DNA of 11,575 nt from Gemmatimonadaceae bacterium (GTDB lineage: Bacteria; Latescibacterota; UBA2968; UBA8231): positions 1 through 11,575 of the forward strand of contig PBSR01000247.1 in the NCBI GenBank assembly GCA_002726335.1, read 5' to 3'. Of the stretch, positions 1 to 7,271 are shown piece by piece. The notes under the pieces are model-generated. The model ran no database searches and was not told the origin of the DNA. It worked only from the letters and a program-made list of their open reading frames with translations. The position numbers and the translations under genes were made by a program. Position 1 is the stretch's first letter, and the number at the start of each line of letters is the position of its first letter.

Positions 1-1511
1 ATCTCAACAGCGGCATCCCGAACCGGGCCTGCTTCCTGATCGCCGAAGCGATCGGGCGCGAGAGGACGGAGCGGATCTACTATCACATTCTCGCGTCGCG
101 GTTGATCAACCAGCGCGGAAACTTCGTCGATATGCGCAATGCGGCGATCCAGGCGGCGACCGAGCTGTACGGAGCCGACGAGGTGGCCGCGGTGGAGGCA
201 GCCTTTGCCGCCGTGGGCATCGTTGGTGACGAGGGGTATCAGCCACCCGAACGCCGCGTCCCGGTACCTGGAGAGGAGTGGATTCTCGTGGTCAGTGCCC
301 AGTCGGGAGACCGCGGGCTCTATCTGGTCAAGCCGGACCTGCAGTCGAATGACGACATCGTCCTGCTGACGCCGACTCCCGTGTACGATCGTACCGGCAA
401 CTCCGTGACCGTCGCTGCAGACGGGTCTTTCGTCCTCTTCGTCGACGCGGCCAACAATCTGCGCGTCATCAATGTCGACGGTACGGACGAAACCGTGCTG
501 AGCAGCACACGGGAGTGGGCCAGTATCTCGCTGTCGCCGGACGGCAGGCAGCTGGCGGCGACGACGGTGTTCGAGGACGGCACCATCGTTCTGTTCGATT
601 TCGAAAACCCTGAGCAGAGCCGGACCATCGAGCTGAAGCGACCGACAACACAACAGGGGGTGACCACGAGCGTGGTCCTGTTTGCCGACGCCCTCGACTG
701 GGACCCCTCGGGGGAGTTTCTCATCTACGATGCCTTCAACGCCATTCCCACCGCCACCGGGGACTCCCTCTCCTTCTGGGATGTGAACCTGTTGGAGCCG
801 GACAAGGGCTTCATCGTGCCGTTGCTGCCGCCGCAGGCAGAAGGAGTGCAGTTGGGAAATCCGACGATCGCCCGTGCCTCCGGGCGGCACGTGGTCTTCG
901 ACCGCTTCGACAGCTCGGTCGACAGCAACGAAGTGTGGGTCTTCGATCTGGTCACCGGCGACGCCGGGGCCATCGTCAGCACGGGACCCGCCATCGCTTT
1001 CCCCACATTCTCAGCGGATGACTCGGAGCTGGTGTACGAGCGGCGCGATCGCACCGGACGAACCGTGGTTGCCCGCATCGCTCTCGATGAGAGCCGCCTG
1101 CAAGCGGCCGGCGATGAACGCGAATTCCTCGTGGGGGCGCAGATACCCAACTGGCTCGTCATCGCCGAGGAGCCGCCCGACCCGGCAACATCGGTAGAGG
1201 AAGGTGGGGCCACGCCGGCGACATTCGAGCTGCTTGGCGCCCATCCAAATCCCTTCAACCCGGCGACGACGATCCGCTTCCAGCTGGCCACTGCCGCCAT
1301 GGTGGAACTGTCCATCTTCGACGTACGAGGCACGCAGGTGGCGCAACTCATACGGGGTGACCGCCCGGCCGGGCAACATGCCGTCATCTGGGGCGGTCGC
1401 GACGATGGCGGGCGGGAGGCGGCCAGCGGCGTCTACCTGGTGCGGCTGAGGGTGCGCGCGGCCGGGGGGCGGGTGCAGGACCGAACCCACCGGATGACCT
1501 TGATTCGCTAG
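1..1511 (+). CDS. M4 (thermolysin-type) metallopeptidase, C-terminal part, fused to beta-propeller and FlgD-like domain (5'-truncated)
   Basis: The frame is open from the left edge, so the gene starts outside the window; a TTG at 102 is internal, because M4 homology begins before it. The first full codons (from 3) read LNSGIPNRACF, followed by IGRERTERIYYHIL, NFVDMRNAAIQAATELYGA and AAFAAVGI, which is the end of the Peptidase_M4_C domain. In thermolysin the catalytic His precedes this NSG motif, and the partial codon at the left edge ends in AT, which fits CAT (His). From about 270 to 1160 come repeated strand motifs such as LSPDGRQLA, WDPSGEFLIYD and FSADDSELVYE, typical of TolB/PD40 propellers. 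From about 1227 the tail has HPNPFNPATTIRF, a FlgD-Ig/T9SS-like domain that ends exported proteins in FCB-type bacteria. The protein is probably secreted and degrades protein; the propeller may bind substrate or cell surface. The missing 5' part should hold the signal peptide, propeptide and HExxH motif. Confidence 0.88.
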   Translation, partial: LNSGIPNRACFLIAEAIGRERTERIYYHILASRLINQRGNFVDMRNAAIQAATELYGADEVAAVEAAFAAVGIVGDEGYQPPERRVPVPGEEWILVVSAQSGDRGLYLVKPDLQSNDDIVLLTPTPVYDRTGNSVTVAADGSFVLFVDAANNLRVINVDGTDETVLSSTREWASISLSPDGRQLAATTVFEDGTIVLFDFENPEQSRTIELKRPTTQQGVTTSVVLFADALDWDPSGEFLIYDAFNAIPTATGDSLSFWDVNLLEPDKGFIVPLLPPQAEGVQLGNPTIARASGRHVVFDRFDSSVDSNEVWVFDLVTGDAGAIVSTGPAIAFPTFSADDSELVYERRDRTGRTVVARIALDESRLQAAGDEREFLVGAQIPNWLVIAEEPPDPATSVEEGGATPATFELLGAHPNPFNPATTIRFQLATAAMVELSIFDVRGTQVAQLIRGDRPAGQHAVIWGGRDDGGREAASGVYLVRLRVRAAGGRVQDRTHRMTLIR

Positions 1512-1514
1512 GAG
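1510..1514 (+). promoter_or_regulatory. Shine-Dalgarno for the GGT-like gene
   Basis: AGGAG overlaps the TAG stop of the metallopeptidase gene and lies 8 nt before the ATG at 1523. It fixes that start and suggests that the two genes share a transcript. Confidence 0.7.
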
Positions 1515-1522
1515 ATGGGCCA

Positions 1523-3139
1523 ATGACAGAGGGACAGCAGGTGGATGGCACACGCGGCGTCGTGGTGGCCGAGTCTGCAGGGGTCGCCCGTGCCGGGGGG
1601 CGAATCCTTGAAGAAGGGGGTAACGCCTTCGACGCGGTGGCGGCGTCCGGGCTCGCCTGCAGCATGATTCACCCGGACAAGTGTGGTGTCGGCGGTTATC
1701 TGCTGGTGGGCGTCGCTATTGAAGGGGCAACTGGCAAAGCCTGGTCTCTCGATTCCAATTCGCGGGCGCCGGCGGCGGCGCACGAACACATGTACGAGGT
1801 CGGACCGGTGGCGGCAGGTCAGGCCAACGGCCTGAACGCCAACGAGTATGACTGTGCGGTGGCCGACGACAGCAACGTCTACGGACCCCTCGCCGTCGGT
1901 GTGCCAGGACAGCTGGCCGGTCTCGGCACGCTGAACGAACGCTGGGGGCGTCTACCGTGGTCGCAGGTCGTGCAGCCCTCTCTCGATCTGCTCAGCAACG
2001 GTGTGGCCTTTGGCGAGGGCCTGGCCGGTTCGGTGCGGTCACTGGAGGCAGTGATCCGCCGATACCCCGCCTCGGCCGCCCATCTGCTGCCTCATGACAG
2101 CCTGCCGAAGCCCGAATCGATATGGCACAGGCCGGACATGGAGCGCACTCTCGAGCGTCTGGCGGCGGCGGGCTGGCGTGACTTCTACGAGGGCGCGGTG
2201 GCCGGCGCCATCGTCGATGCCCTGGCCGCCGGTGGCGGTATCCTGACACGGAAGGACATGGCCGACTTCGAACCCCGTATCACCGATCCCTATGCGGCGG
2301 CCTATCGGGGCGCAGAGGTACTGGGTTCCATTCTGCCGAACGGGCCGATCTCGGTGTTGCAGGCACTGAACATGCTCGACTGCTTTGATCCGTTGGCTGT
2401 CGACGATGTCGGCTGGTGGCATCGGATGACAGAGGTCCTCAAACGTGTGTGGCGCGATCGGCTGACCTACCTGGCCGACCCCGACTATGCCGACGTGCCG
2501 GTGGAGCGCCTGCTGAATCGTGACTACGCCCGCGGTCTGACGGAAGAACTGCGGCAGTTTCCTGAGGCGGTGGACACGCGACCTTTCGCCGCGGGCGGCG
2601 GCGTGCCCGAGACCAGCCACATATCGGCGGCGGACACCGACGGCAATGTCGTGTCGGCGACGATCACCCAGGGGGCCGGTTTCGGTTCGGTGTTCACGGT
2701 ACCCGGGTGGGGGATCATCCTGGGCCACGGCATGTGCCGACTGGATCCGCGTCCGGGTCGGGCCAACTCGGTGGCCGGGGGCAAACGACCGTTGAACAAC
2801 GTGATGACGATGGTCCTGCGTACACCCGAACGCGACATCGCTCTCGGCATGCCGGGCGGCCGACGCATCATCAGTGTGGGGCCGCAGATGGTGTCACGTC
2901 TTGTCGATGCCGGCGCCACCTGTGCCCAGGCGGCCCTGGCACCGCGCCTGCACGTGACGGGTGCCGAGCCGATGGAGCTGGAGGAATCCGCGCCGGACGA
3001 ACTGGCCGGTGAACTGGAGAGCATGGGACACAGCCTCATCAGGAAGCCACGTATCGGTGGGGCAGCTGCGGGTGCCGAGTTCGTCAAGGCCAGCGGCACT
3101 GTCTGCGGCGGCGGTGGCGGCGTGGCGGTAGCCCTGTGA
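1523..3139 (+). CDS. Gamma-glutamyltransferase-family Ntn hydrolase with a divergent substrate pocket
   Basis: 538 residues, similar in length to GGT without its signal peptide. Family landmarks are GGNAFDAVAASG (32-43), GVGGYLLV (55-62), VPGQLAGLG, KRPLNNV (421-427) and MPGGRRII (443-450). The self-cleaving nucleophile is Thr364 in TSHISAAD, giving predicted chains of 363 and 175 residues. Compared with E. coli GGT (family knowledge, aligned by eye), catalytic Thr391 and oxyanion Gly483/484 are kept as Thr364 and Gly445/446. The gamma-glutamyl contacts are all changed: Arg114 to Asn79, Asn411 to Gly384, Gln430 to Gly403, Asp433 to Arg406, and Ser462/463 to Asn425/426. The lid-loop stretch is about 10 residues shorter, and the tail ends in a glycine run. 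There is no signal peptide, so it is probably cytoplasmic. It probably acts on an amide or N-acyl substrate other than glutathione, but the true substrate is unknown. The next gene overlaps its stop by 4 nt. Confidence 0.88.
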   Translation: MTEGQQVDGTRGVVVAESAGVARAGGRILEEGGNAFDAVAASGLACSMIHPDKCGVGGYLLVGVAIEGATGKAWSLDSNSRAPAAAHEHMYEVGPVAAGQANGLNANEYDCAVADDSNVYGPLAVGVPGQLAGLGTLNERWGRLPWSQVVQPSLDLLSNGVAFGEGLAGSVRSLEAVIRRYPASAAHLLPHDSLPKPESIWHRPDMERTLERLAAAGWRDFYEGAVAGAIVDALAAGGGILTRKDMADFEPRITDPYAAAYRGAEVLGSILPNGPISVLQALNMLDCFDPLAVDDVGWWHRMTEVLKRVWRDRLTYLADPDYADVPVERLLNRDYARGLTEELRQFPEAVDTRPFAAGGGVPETSHISAADTDGNVVSATITQGAGFGSVFTVPGWGIILGHGMCRLDPRPGRANSVAGGKRPLNNVMTMVLRTPERDIALGMPGGRRIISVGPQMVSRLVDAGATCAQAALAPRLHVTGAEPMELEESAPDELAGELESMGHSLIRKPRIGGAAAGAEFVKASGTVCGGGGGVAVAL

Positions 3140-4536
3140 CCGATAGGATGGAGGCTCCGGAACATCACACCGTCATCGTCGTGGGCGGCGGACCGGCGGG
3201 GCTGCCGCTGGCGGCGGTCCTCGGCGGCTGGCACCCCTACTACAGCAACAGCGCGATTCTGCGCCAACGATACCCGCAGGTGGCTGAGCCCCTGTCGCGA
3301 CACCCGGGCAGTCTGCTGAGCCTCGACTTCAAGGAGCTGTTGCGCTCCGGTATTCCGCCAGTCGATCTGTTCCGCGTGCTCCACCACCCGCGGCAGCTGT
3401 TCGAGAGCAAGGATCAGATCGCGCTGGAGTTCCGCCGCAATGACGCCCTCGACTGCCTGCTGATCACGCAGGAAGAGGTCGGTGGCCTGTGGAACAACGT
3501 ACCGGAGGGTCTGCTGACCCTGTCGCCGGGGCAGTGGATGGAGTTCGCCTTCTACCCGCTGGCCCAGCACGTCCAGGAGACAGGGCAGAGCTACGACGTC
3601 AACGAGCTGATCATCAAGCAGAGGATCGTCGACTACTATCGACGGGTTCCGGAGCGCTTCGATGTGCAGCACAACGTGCATACGTGGGAGAGGGTGACAC
3701 GTGTGGAGCCTCACGAGGAAGGCTTCCTGGTGACGGCGGCGGATGTGTCGGACTGGAGAGACCGTGACCCCGTGGCCCTGAGGCGTCCGGCTTTTCCGCA
3801 ACCGGCGGACGCGGTGGAGGAAAACCACCCGACGCGGCAGTATACCTGCAAGTACATCGTCTACGCCGTGGGGCAGCGCTGCGAGCTGCGTTCGCTGGGT
3901 GTGCCGGGGGAGGAACTGCCTTTTGTCACGCAGTACTATGAAAAGCCGGAGCACTTTCCCGGTGAGCGAGTACTCGTCGTCGGTGGCGGGCGCTCGGCGG
4001 ACTGGGCCGCTACAGAGCTCCACGACGCCAGCCGACAGGTGACCTATGCTATGCGGCAGACCTCGGACAGTCACTGGGGGTTGATCAACCACAGCCGCGT
4101 CGGTCTGCCCTACTACGGGCGTCTGGCAGAAATCTTGGAGGATCCGGCGGCGGCACGCATGGATGCTGTCTACGGCGCGACGCTGACGCAGATCGAAGAG
4201 TCGGCAGCGGGCGACGGTGGAGTGGTGCGACTGGAGGTCAACGGCGAGACCCGTACCGTAGCCGTCGATCACGTGCTCAAGGAGATCGGCGGTCGCGCCG
4301 ACTACTCCCTGTTGCAGGGCTTCCCGACGCCACTGCAACTGGTGGAGAAGTACGACAACTATCGGTTCCAGGTGCATCAGGCGAAGGTTCATCCCCACAG
4401 CTACGAGTCGGTGGACATCCCGAATCTGTACCCGGGGGGGTACCTGGCAGAAGGACTGGGTCTCGTCGTCATCGCCATGCACGGCACGACGTACGCCATC
4501 GCCGCCGACATCCTGCGCAAGGAAGGGCTACTGTAG
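3136..4536 (+). CDS. OSGIN-like FAD/NAD(P)-binding oxidoreductase
   Basis: 466 residues. The N-terminal FAD-binding Rossmann motif is VIVVGGGPAG (13-22), followed by the unusual LGGWHPYY. Further on come GGLWN (116-120), LSPGQWM (129-135) and VDYYRR (165-170). This order closely matches animal OSGIN1/2 (oxidative-stress-induced growth inhibitors), which carry GNGPSGICLSYLLSGY, GGAWH, LSQGQWM and a DIAHYYRDYV-like motif (from memory). A second nucleotide-binding motif, VLVVGGGRSADWAA (279-292), follows an ATG-type segment (YAVGQ, 243-247), as in flavin monooxygenases. No membrane segments are seen. The GTG start at 3136 overlaps the GGT-like stop as GTGA and has no clear Shine-Dalgarno, which suggests translational coupling; the ATG at 3148 is an alternative. 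The reaction is unknown; NAD(P)H-driven oxidation of a small molecule is likely. It could also be described simply as an FMO-like protein. Confidence 0.82.
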   Translation: MTDRMEAPEHHTVIVVGGGPAGLPLAAVLGGWHPYYSNSAILRQRYPQVAEPLSRHPGSLLSLDFKELLRSGIPPVDLFRVLHHPRQLFESKDQIALEFRRNDALDCLLITQEEVGGLWNNVPEGLLTLSPGQWMEFAFYPLAQHVQETGQSYDVNELIIKQRIVDYYRRVPERFDVQHNVHTWERVTRVEPHEEGFLVTAADVSDWRDRDPVALRRPAFPQPADAVEENHPTRQYTCKYIVYAVGQRCELRSLGVPGEELPFVTQYYEKPEHFPGERVLVVGGGRSADWAATELHDASRQVTYAMRQTSDSHWGLINHSRVGLPYYGRLAEILEDPAAARMDAVYGATLTQIEESAAGDGGVVRLEVNGETRTVAVDHVLKEIGGRADYSLLQGFPTPLQLVEKYDNYRFQVHQAKVHPHSYESVDIPNLYPGGYLAEGLGLVVIAMHGTTYAIAADILRKEGLL

Positions 4537-4545
4537 AGGGACTTC

Positions 4546-5253
4546 CTACACAGCGACGCGGAAGCCGTAGTCGGCCAGCTGCCGATCCGGAATGATCGCG
4601 GACCTGTGGGCGCATCGAGTCACCTTGATGGCGTGTCGCCACGAACCGCCACGGGAAGCCCGTCGCTGGCCCTCATCTGCTCCGGCGGGGTTTCTCTCCG
4701 GGGATTCGGCGTAGTATTCGGCATCGTACCAATCCGAACACCACTCGTGTACCAGGTCGGCCATGTTGTGCAGTCCGAAATCGTTGGCCGGATCCTGGGC
4801 GACGCGGTCCGGTCGCTCCACAGCATCGCCGCCATAGCGCACATCCATCCAGTCCGGCAGGTCGCAACCCCACGGAAAGTCCACACCCTCCCGGCCACCG
4901 CGGGCGGCTTTCTCGCGCTCCGCTTCGGTGGGCAGGCGAAAGCAGCAGGTGGAATCCGAGGACAGCCAGTCGCAATAGGCTACCGCCCCGAACCAGCTGA
5001 CAGCGACAGCGGGCTGTTGCGGATCGACGAATCGCAGGTCATCCCAGAAGCGCGGCCGTGGATGTCCGGTGGCATCGAGGAAGAGCTGGTACGCAGACCG
5101 GGTCACGGGGGTGATGGCAATGCGAAACTCATCGAGCCAGACGTCATGGGCGGGGCGCTCGTTGGCGCGTCCGGAGTCATCTCCCATGCGGAAGGGGCCG
5201 GCGGGGATCGTGACGAGTCGGGGTTCGACAGGCAGACAATCAGCTCGCGCCAT
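4546..5253 (-). CDS. FGE-sulfatase (SUMF1/EgtB-type fold) protein lacking the catalytic cysteines
   Basis: 235 residues. The fold is shown by VTIPAGPFRMGDDSG (14-28), ERPAHDVWLDEFRIAITPVTRSAY, AVSWFGAVAYCDWLS (84-98), CFRLPTEAEREKAARGG (104-120), FPWG, GLHNMADLVHEWCSDWY (160-176), RGGSW (201-205) and YGFRVA at the end. In true formylglycine-generating enzymes two cysteines follow the GGS motif (human Cys336/Cys341). Here that stretch is GGSWRHAIKVTRCA and has neither, so sulfatase activation is unlikely. No DinB domain is present, unlike EgtB. The ATG at 5253 is preferred over a start 201 nt further upstream, which would only read through the preceding gene. Its A is shared with that gene's stop (TGATG) and no Shine-Dalgarno is visible, so it is probably translated by coupling. 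Its role is unknown. Confidence 0.87.
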   Translation of the reverse strand: MARADCLPVEPRLVTIPAGPFRMGDDSGRANERPAHDVWLDEFRIAITPVTRSAYQLFLDATGHPRPRFWDDLRFVDPQQPAVAVSWFGAVAYCDWLSSDSTCCFRLPTEAEREKAARGGREGVDFPWGCDLPDWMDVRYGGDAVERPDRVAQDPANDFGLHNMADLVHEWCSDWYDAEYYAESPERNPAGADEGQRRASRGGSWRHAIKVTRCAHRSAIIPDRQLADYGFRVAV

Positions 5254-6218
5254 CAGGCATGGGGCAGAAAGCAGACCTTCAACGCCTGTTGAGAGCGCAG
5301 CAACTCCACACCCTCGACATAGTCGCTGAGGGGCAGCTCGTGGGTGACGAGACAGCTGAGGTCCAGACGGCCGTCTTCGACCAGTGCCAGAGCGCGCTCC
5401 GCAGCGTCCCGGTTGTGCGATCCGTAGCCGAGGATGTCGACCTTGCTGCGCCACTGCTGCCAGCCGTAGGCGACAGCATCACGCAGCACGCCGAAAAGGG
5501 CCACCGCCCCGAGGGTGTGACCCATGAGGAATTCCACGGACGCCTTGGCGCCGGCGCAGTCCACGGCCACGTCGACAGGGCCGCCGGCAGCTTCGGCGAA
5601 GGCGCCATCCTTCGGCTCAACGGCGGCATCCACACCCAACTGCAGGGCCCGCTCCCGTCGGTCCTGCAGCGGATCGACGGCGAGGACGGATTCGGCGCCC
5701 CAGGCCCGGGCCATCTGCACGGCGACCAGGCCGGCGGGCCCCATGCCTCCTACGGCGATCCGTTTGCCCTCGAGCAGGCCGAACTGCCGCAGGCGGTCGA
5801 AGGTGACCTGCACGCACATGGCCAGCTCCAGCGAGGCGATGGACTGCGGCGCCAGGTCAGTGTTTACCTCCAACAGCGAGTCGGCGGCAAAAGGCACGTA
5901 CTGGGCGTAGCCCCCGAGGCGCACTTTGGCGCCCCGGTCACGCCAGGCAGCGACCCGGGCGCCCACGGCCAGATCGTCCACACCGGGGCCGACCTCAACG
6001 ACGTTGCCGACGATTTCATGCCCCGGTTGACCGGGCGTGAGCGGATAGTCAACACGGGCACCGGGAAACATGGGCTCGCCCGACATCATGTGCAGGTCCC
6101 AGTGCGGGCAGGTCGTGACGGCATCGACTTTGAGCAGCACTTCACCGAGACCGGGTTGCGGCATGTCGACCTCCTGCCACTCAACCGAATCGGCACTCAC
6201 GATCTGGAGCTGTTTCAC
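5253..6218 (-). CDS. Zinc-type medium-chain dehydrogenase/reductase (MDR), probably NAD-dependent
   Basis: 321 residues. The N-terminal GroES-like domain carries Cys37 (TTCPHWDLHMMSG) and the PGHEIVG motif (His67, Glu68), matching the usual catalytic zinc ligands of alcohol dehydrogenases. The four-cysteine structural zinc loop is absent. The Rossmann motif is VGGMGPAGLVAVQMARAWGA, and the second strand ends in Asp (AVDPLQDR), which favours NAD over NADP. It probably oxidises an alcohol or polyol, but the substrate is unknown. The GTG start at 6218 is supported by AGGAAAG at 6229-6235, 10 nt upstream, overlapping the stop of the preceding dehydrogenase gene. Its stop is fused to the start of the FGE-fold gene. 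It lies third from the end of the minus-strand cluster in an apparent operon with another MDR. Confidence 0.9.
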   Translation of the reverse strand: MKQLQIVSADSVEWQEVDMPQPGLGEVLLKVDAVTTCPHWDLHMMSGEPMFPGARVDYPLTPGQPGHEIVGNVVEVGPGVDDLAVGARVAAWRDRGAKVRLGGYAQYVPFAADSLLEVNTDLAPQSIASLELAMCVQVTFDRLRQFGLLEGKRIAVGGMGPAGLVAVQMARAWGAESVLAVDPLQDRRERALQLGVDAAVEPKDGAFAEAAGGPVDVAVDCAGAKASVEFLMGHTLGAVALFGVLRDAVAYGWQQWRSKVDILGYGSHNRDAAERALALVEDGRLDLSCLVTHELPLSDYVEGVELLRSQQALKVCFLPHA

Positions 6219-6228
6219 TGATTCCGCT

Positions 6229-6235
6229 CTTTCCT
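6229..6235 (-). promoter_or_regulatory. Shine-Dalgarno for the second MDR gene
   Basis: On the minus strand AGGAAAG lies 10 nt before the GTG at 6218 and partly overlaps the TAG stop of the upstream MDR gene. It supports the GTG start. Confidence 0.5.
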
Positions 6236-7235
6236 ACCAGTCGAGGATGACACCCATGACGGGTTCCGACTTGCTCTCGATGAGACGCCAGGCATCGGCG
6301 GCCTGATCGACGGGGAAGTGATGGGTGATGAGGGGAAGGGTCTGCAGATGACCTTCGGCGATCAGCTCGAGAGTGCGTTCCATACGGTCGCGAACGAGAC
6401 CGGAAACCAGATGTGCGGTCAGCTCGAAATCGCGCGCCGGCTGCAGCGCGAACCGGTCCTCTGTACCGTAGAAACCGGCGGAGACGAAGTGGCCGAAACG
6501 GATCATCAGAGGCAACAGACTTTCCACCGCTGGCAGTGAGCCCACCGTGTCGACGAGGGTATTCACCCCCTTCGGAAACAGCCGGCGTACGTTGCCCACC
6601 CATTCCGGATCGCGGGCATCGAGGGTGAAGCGCGCCTCCCCATCGGGTTCGAAGCGGGACATGCGGTCCTCGTGGCGGCCCAGCAGGGCGACGCGGGCGC
6701 CGCGCCAGCGCAGGGCCTGGGCCGCCCACTGGCCGACGAGACCGTCGCCGATGACGACGGCGGCATCTGACTCTTTCACGTTCGGTCGGGCGCCGCAGTT
6801 GTAGCCCACCTGGGTCAGGACAAGGCCGGAGGCGGCGAGCGGATCGAGACCGTCGGGCAACTTGTAGATCCCTCCGCTGGGGGACACCGAAGGGGAGACG
6901 TGTCCGCCCCGCGGCTGGTACATGCCCTGCACGTGGCCCTGCACGCAGAACACGGTTTCACCCACCGACAGATCATCGATGTCAGCACCCACCTGTTCGA
7001 CGACGCCGACTTTCTGGTAGCCGGCGACGATGGGAAAAGGCCAGGGATTGCCTACACGATATGGCGTGTCGCCGGCGCTGCGTTCGCCGCGCAGAAAGGA
7101 GCCCTCCGTGCCGTTGCTGATCCACGAGTGGGTGACACGGATGACAGCGTCATCCGGTCCCGGATCAGGGATGTCCACCTGCTGCACCTCGACGGTGCGC
7201 GGGGCGATGAAAACGACGGCCTTGGCCGGGGTCAT
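6234..7235 (-). CDS. Zinc-independent MDR dehydrogenase (BchC/threonine-dehydrogenase-like subgroup)
   Basis: 333 residues from the ATG at 7235. The N-terminal domain has WISNGTEGSFLRGER, like the SGISxGTE motif of the bacteriochlorophyllide dehydrogenase-like subgroup, instead of a Cys zinc ligand. The usual GHE motif is replaced by AGYQKVG, so a catalytic zinc is not expected. The Rossmann motif GDGLVG (163-168) is followed by a strand ending in LLGRHEDR; Gly-Arg rather than Asp suggests NADP preference (inference). A TTG at 7271 would add 12 residues but has no ribosome site, and homology starts at the ATG. Fifteen nt separate it from the next MDR gene, so the two are probably cotranscribed. 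A weak promoter-like sequence lies directly upstream. The substrate is unknown. There is no sign of a bacteriochlorophyll pathway nearby, so the subgroup name should not be taken as function. Confidence 0.88.
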   Translation of the reverse strand: MTPAKAVVFIAPRTVEVQQVDIPDPGPDDAVIRVTHSWISNGTEGSFLRGERSAGDTPYRVGNPWPFPIVAGYQKVGVVEQVGADIDDLSVGETVFCVQGHVQGMYQPRGGHVSPSVSPSGGIYKLPDGLDPLAASGLVLTQVGYNCGARPNVKESDAAVVIGDGLVGQWAAQALRWRGARVALLGRHEDRMSRFEPDGEARFTLDARDPEWVGNVRRLFPKGVNTLVDTVGSLPAVESLLPLMIRFGHFVSAGFYGTEDRFALQPARDFELTAHLVSGLVRDRMERTLELIAEGHLQTLPLITHHFPVDQAADAWRLIESKSEPVMGVILDW

Positions 7236-7242
7236 GAAGCTT

Positions 7243-7271
7243 AGGGTAGGACAGGCGTTCTGCGGCGGCAA
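7243..7271 (-). promoter_or_regulatory. Possible sigma70-type promoter giving a leaderless MDR transcript
   Basis: On the minus strand TTGCCG (7271-7266) and TACCCT (7248-7243) are separated by 17 nt. The ATG at 7235 begins 7 nt after the -10 box, so a transcript would start almost at the ATG. This fits the lack of a Shine-Dalgarno there. The -10 match is weak and the host's promoter consensus is unknown. Confidence 0.22.

Noticed and set aside
2524..4482. Very long minus-strand open frame (652 codons) antisense to the GGT-like and OSGIN-like genes
   Set aside because: Its translation is His/Arg/Gln/Pro-rich with no recognisable domain, and it spans two well-supported sense genes. High GC with strong codon bias commonly opens such antisense frames.
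4532..4550. Inverted repeat TGTAG/CTACA spanning the two convergent stop codons, considered as a bidirectional terminator
   Set aside because: The perfect stem is only 5 bp with a 9-nt loop and no U-tract on either strand, so it could easily arise by chance.
5254..5454. Longer N-terminus for the FGE-fold protein starting at 5454
   Set aside because: The extra 67 residues are an out-of-frame reading of the MDR 3' end, low in domain character; FGE homology starts just after the ATG at 5253.
5259..6221. Plus-strand open frame (320 codons) almost exactly antisense to the second MDR gene
   Set aside because: It mirrors the MDR gene end to end and shows no domain, whereas the minus-strand frame has complete MDR motifs.
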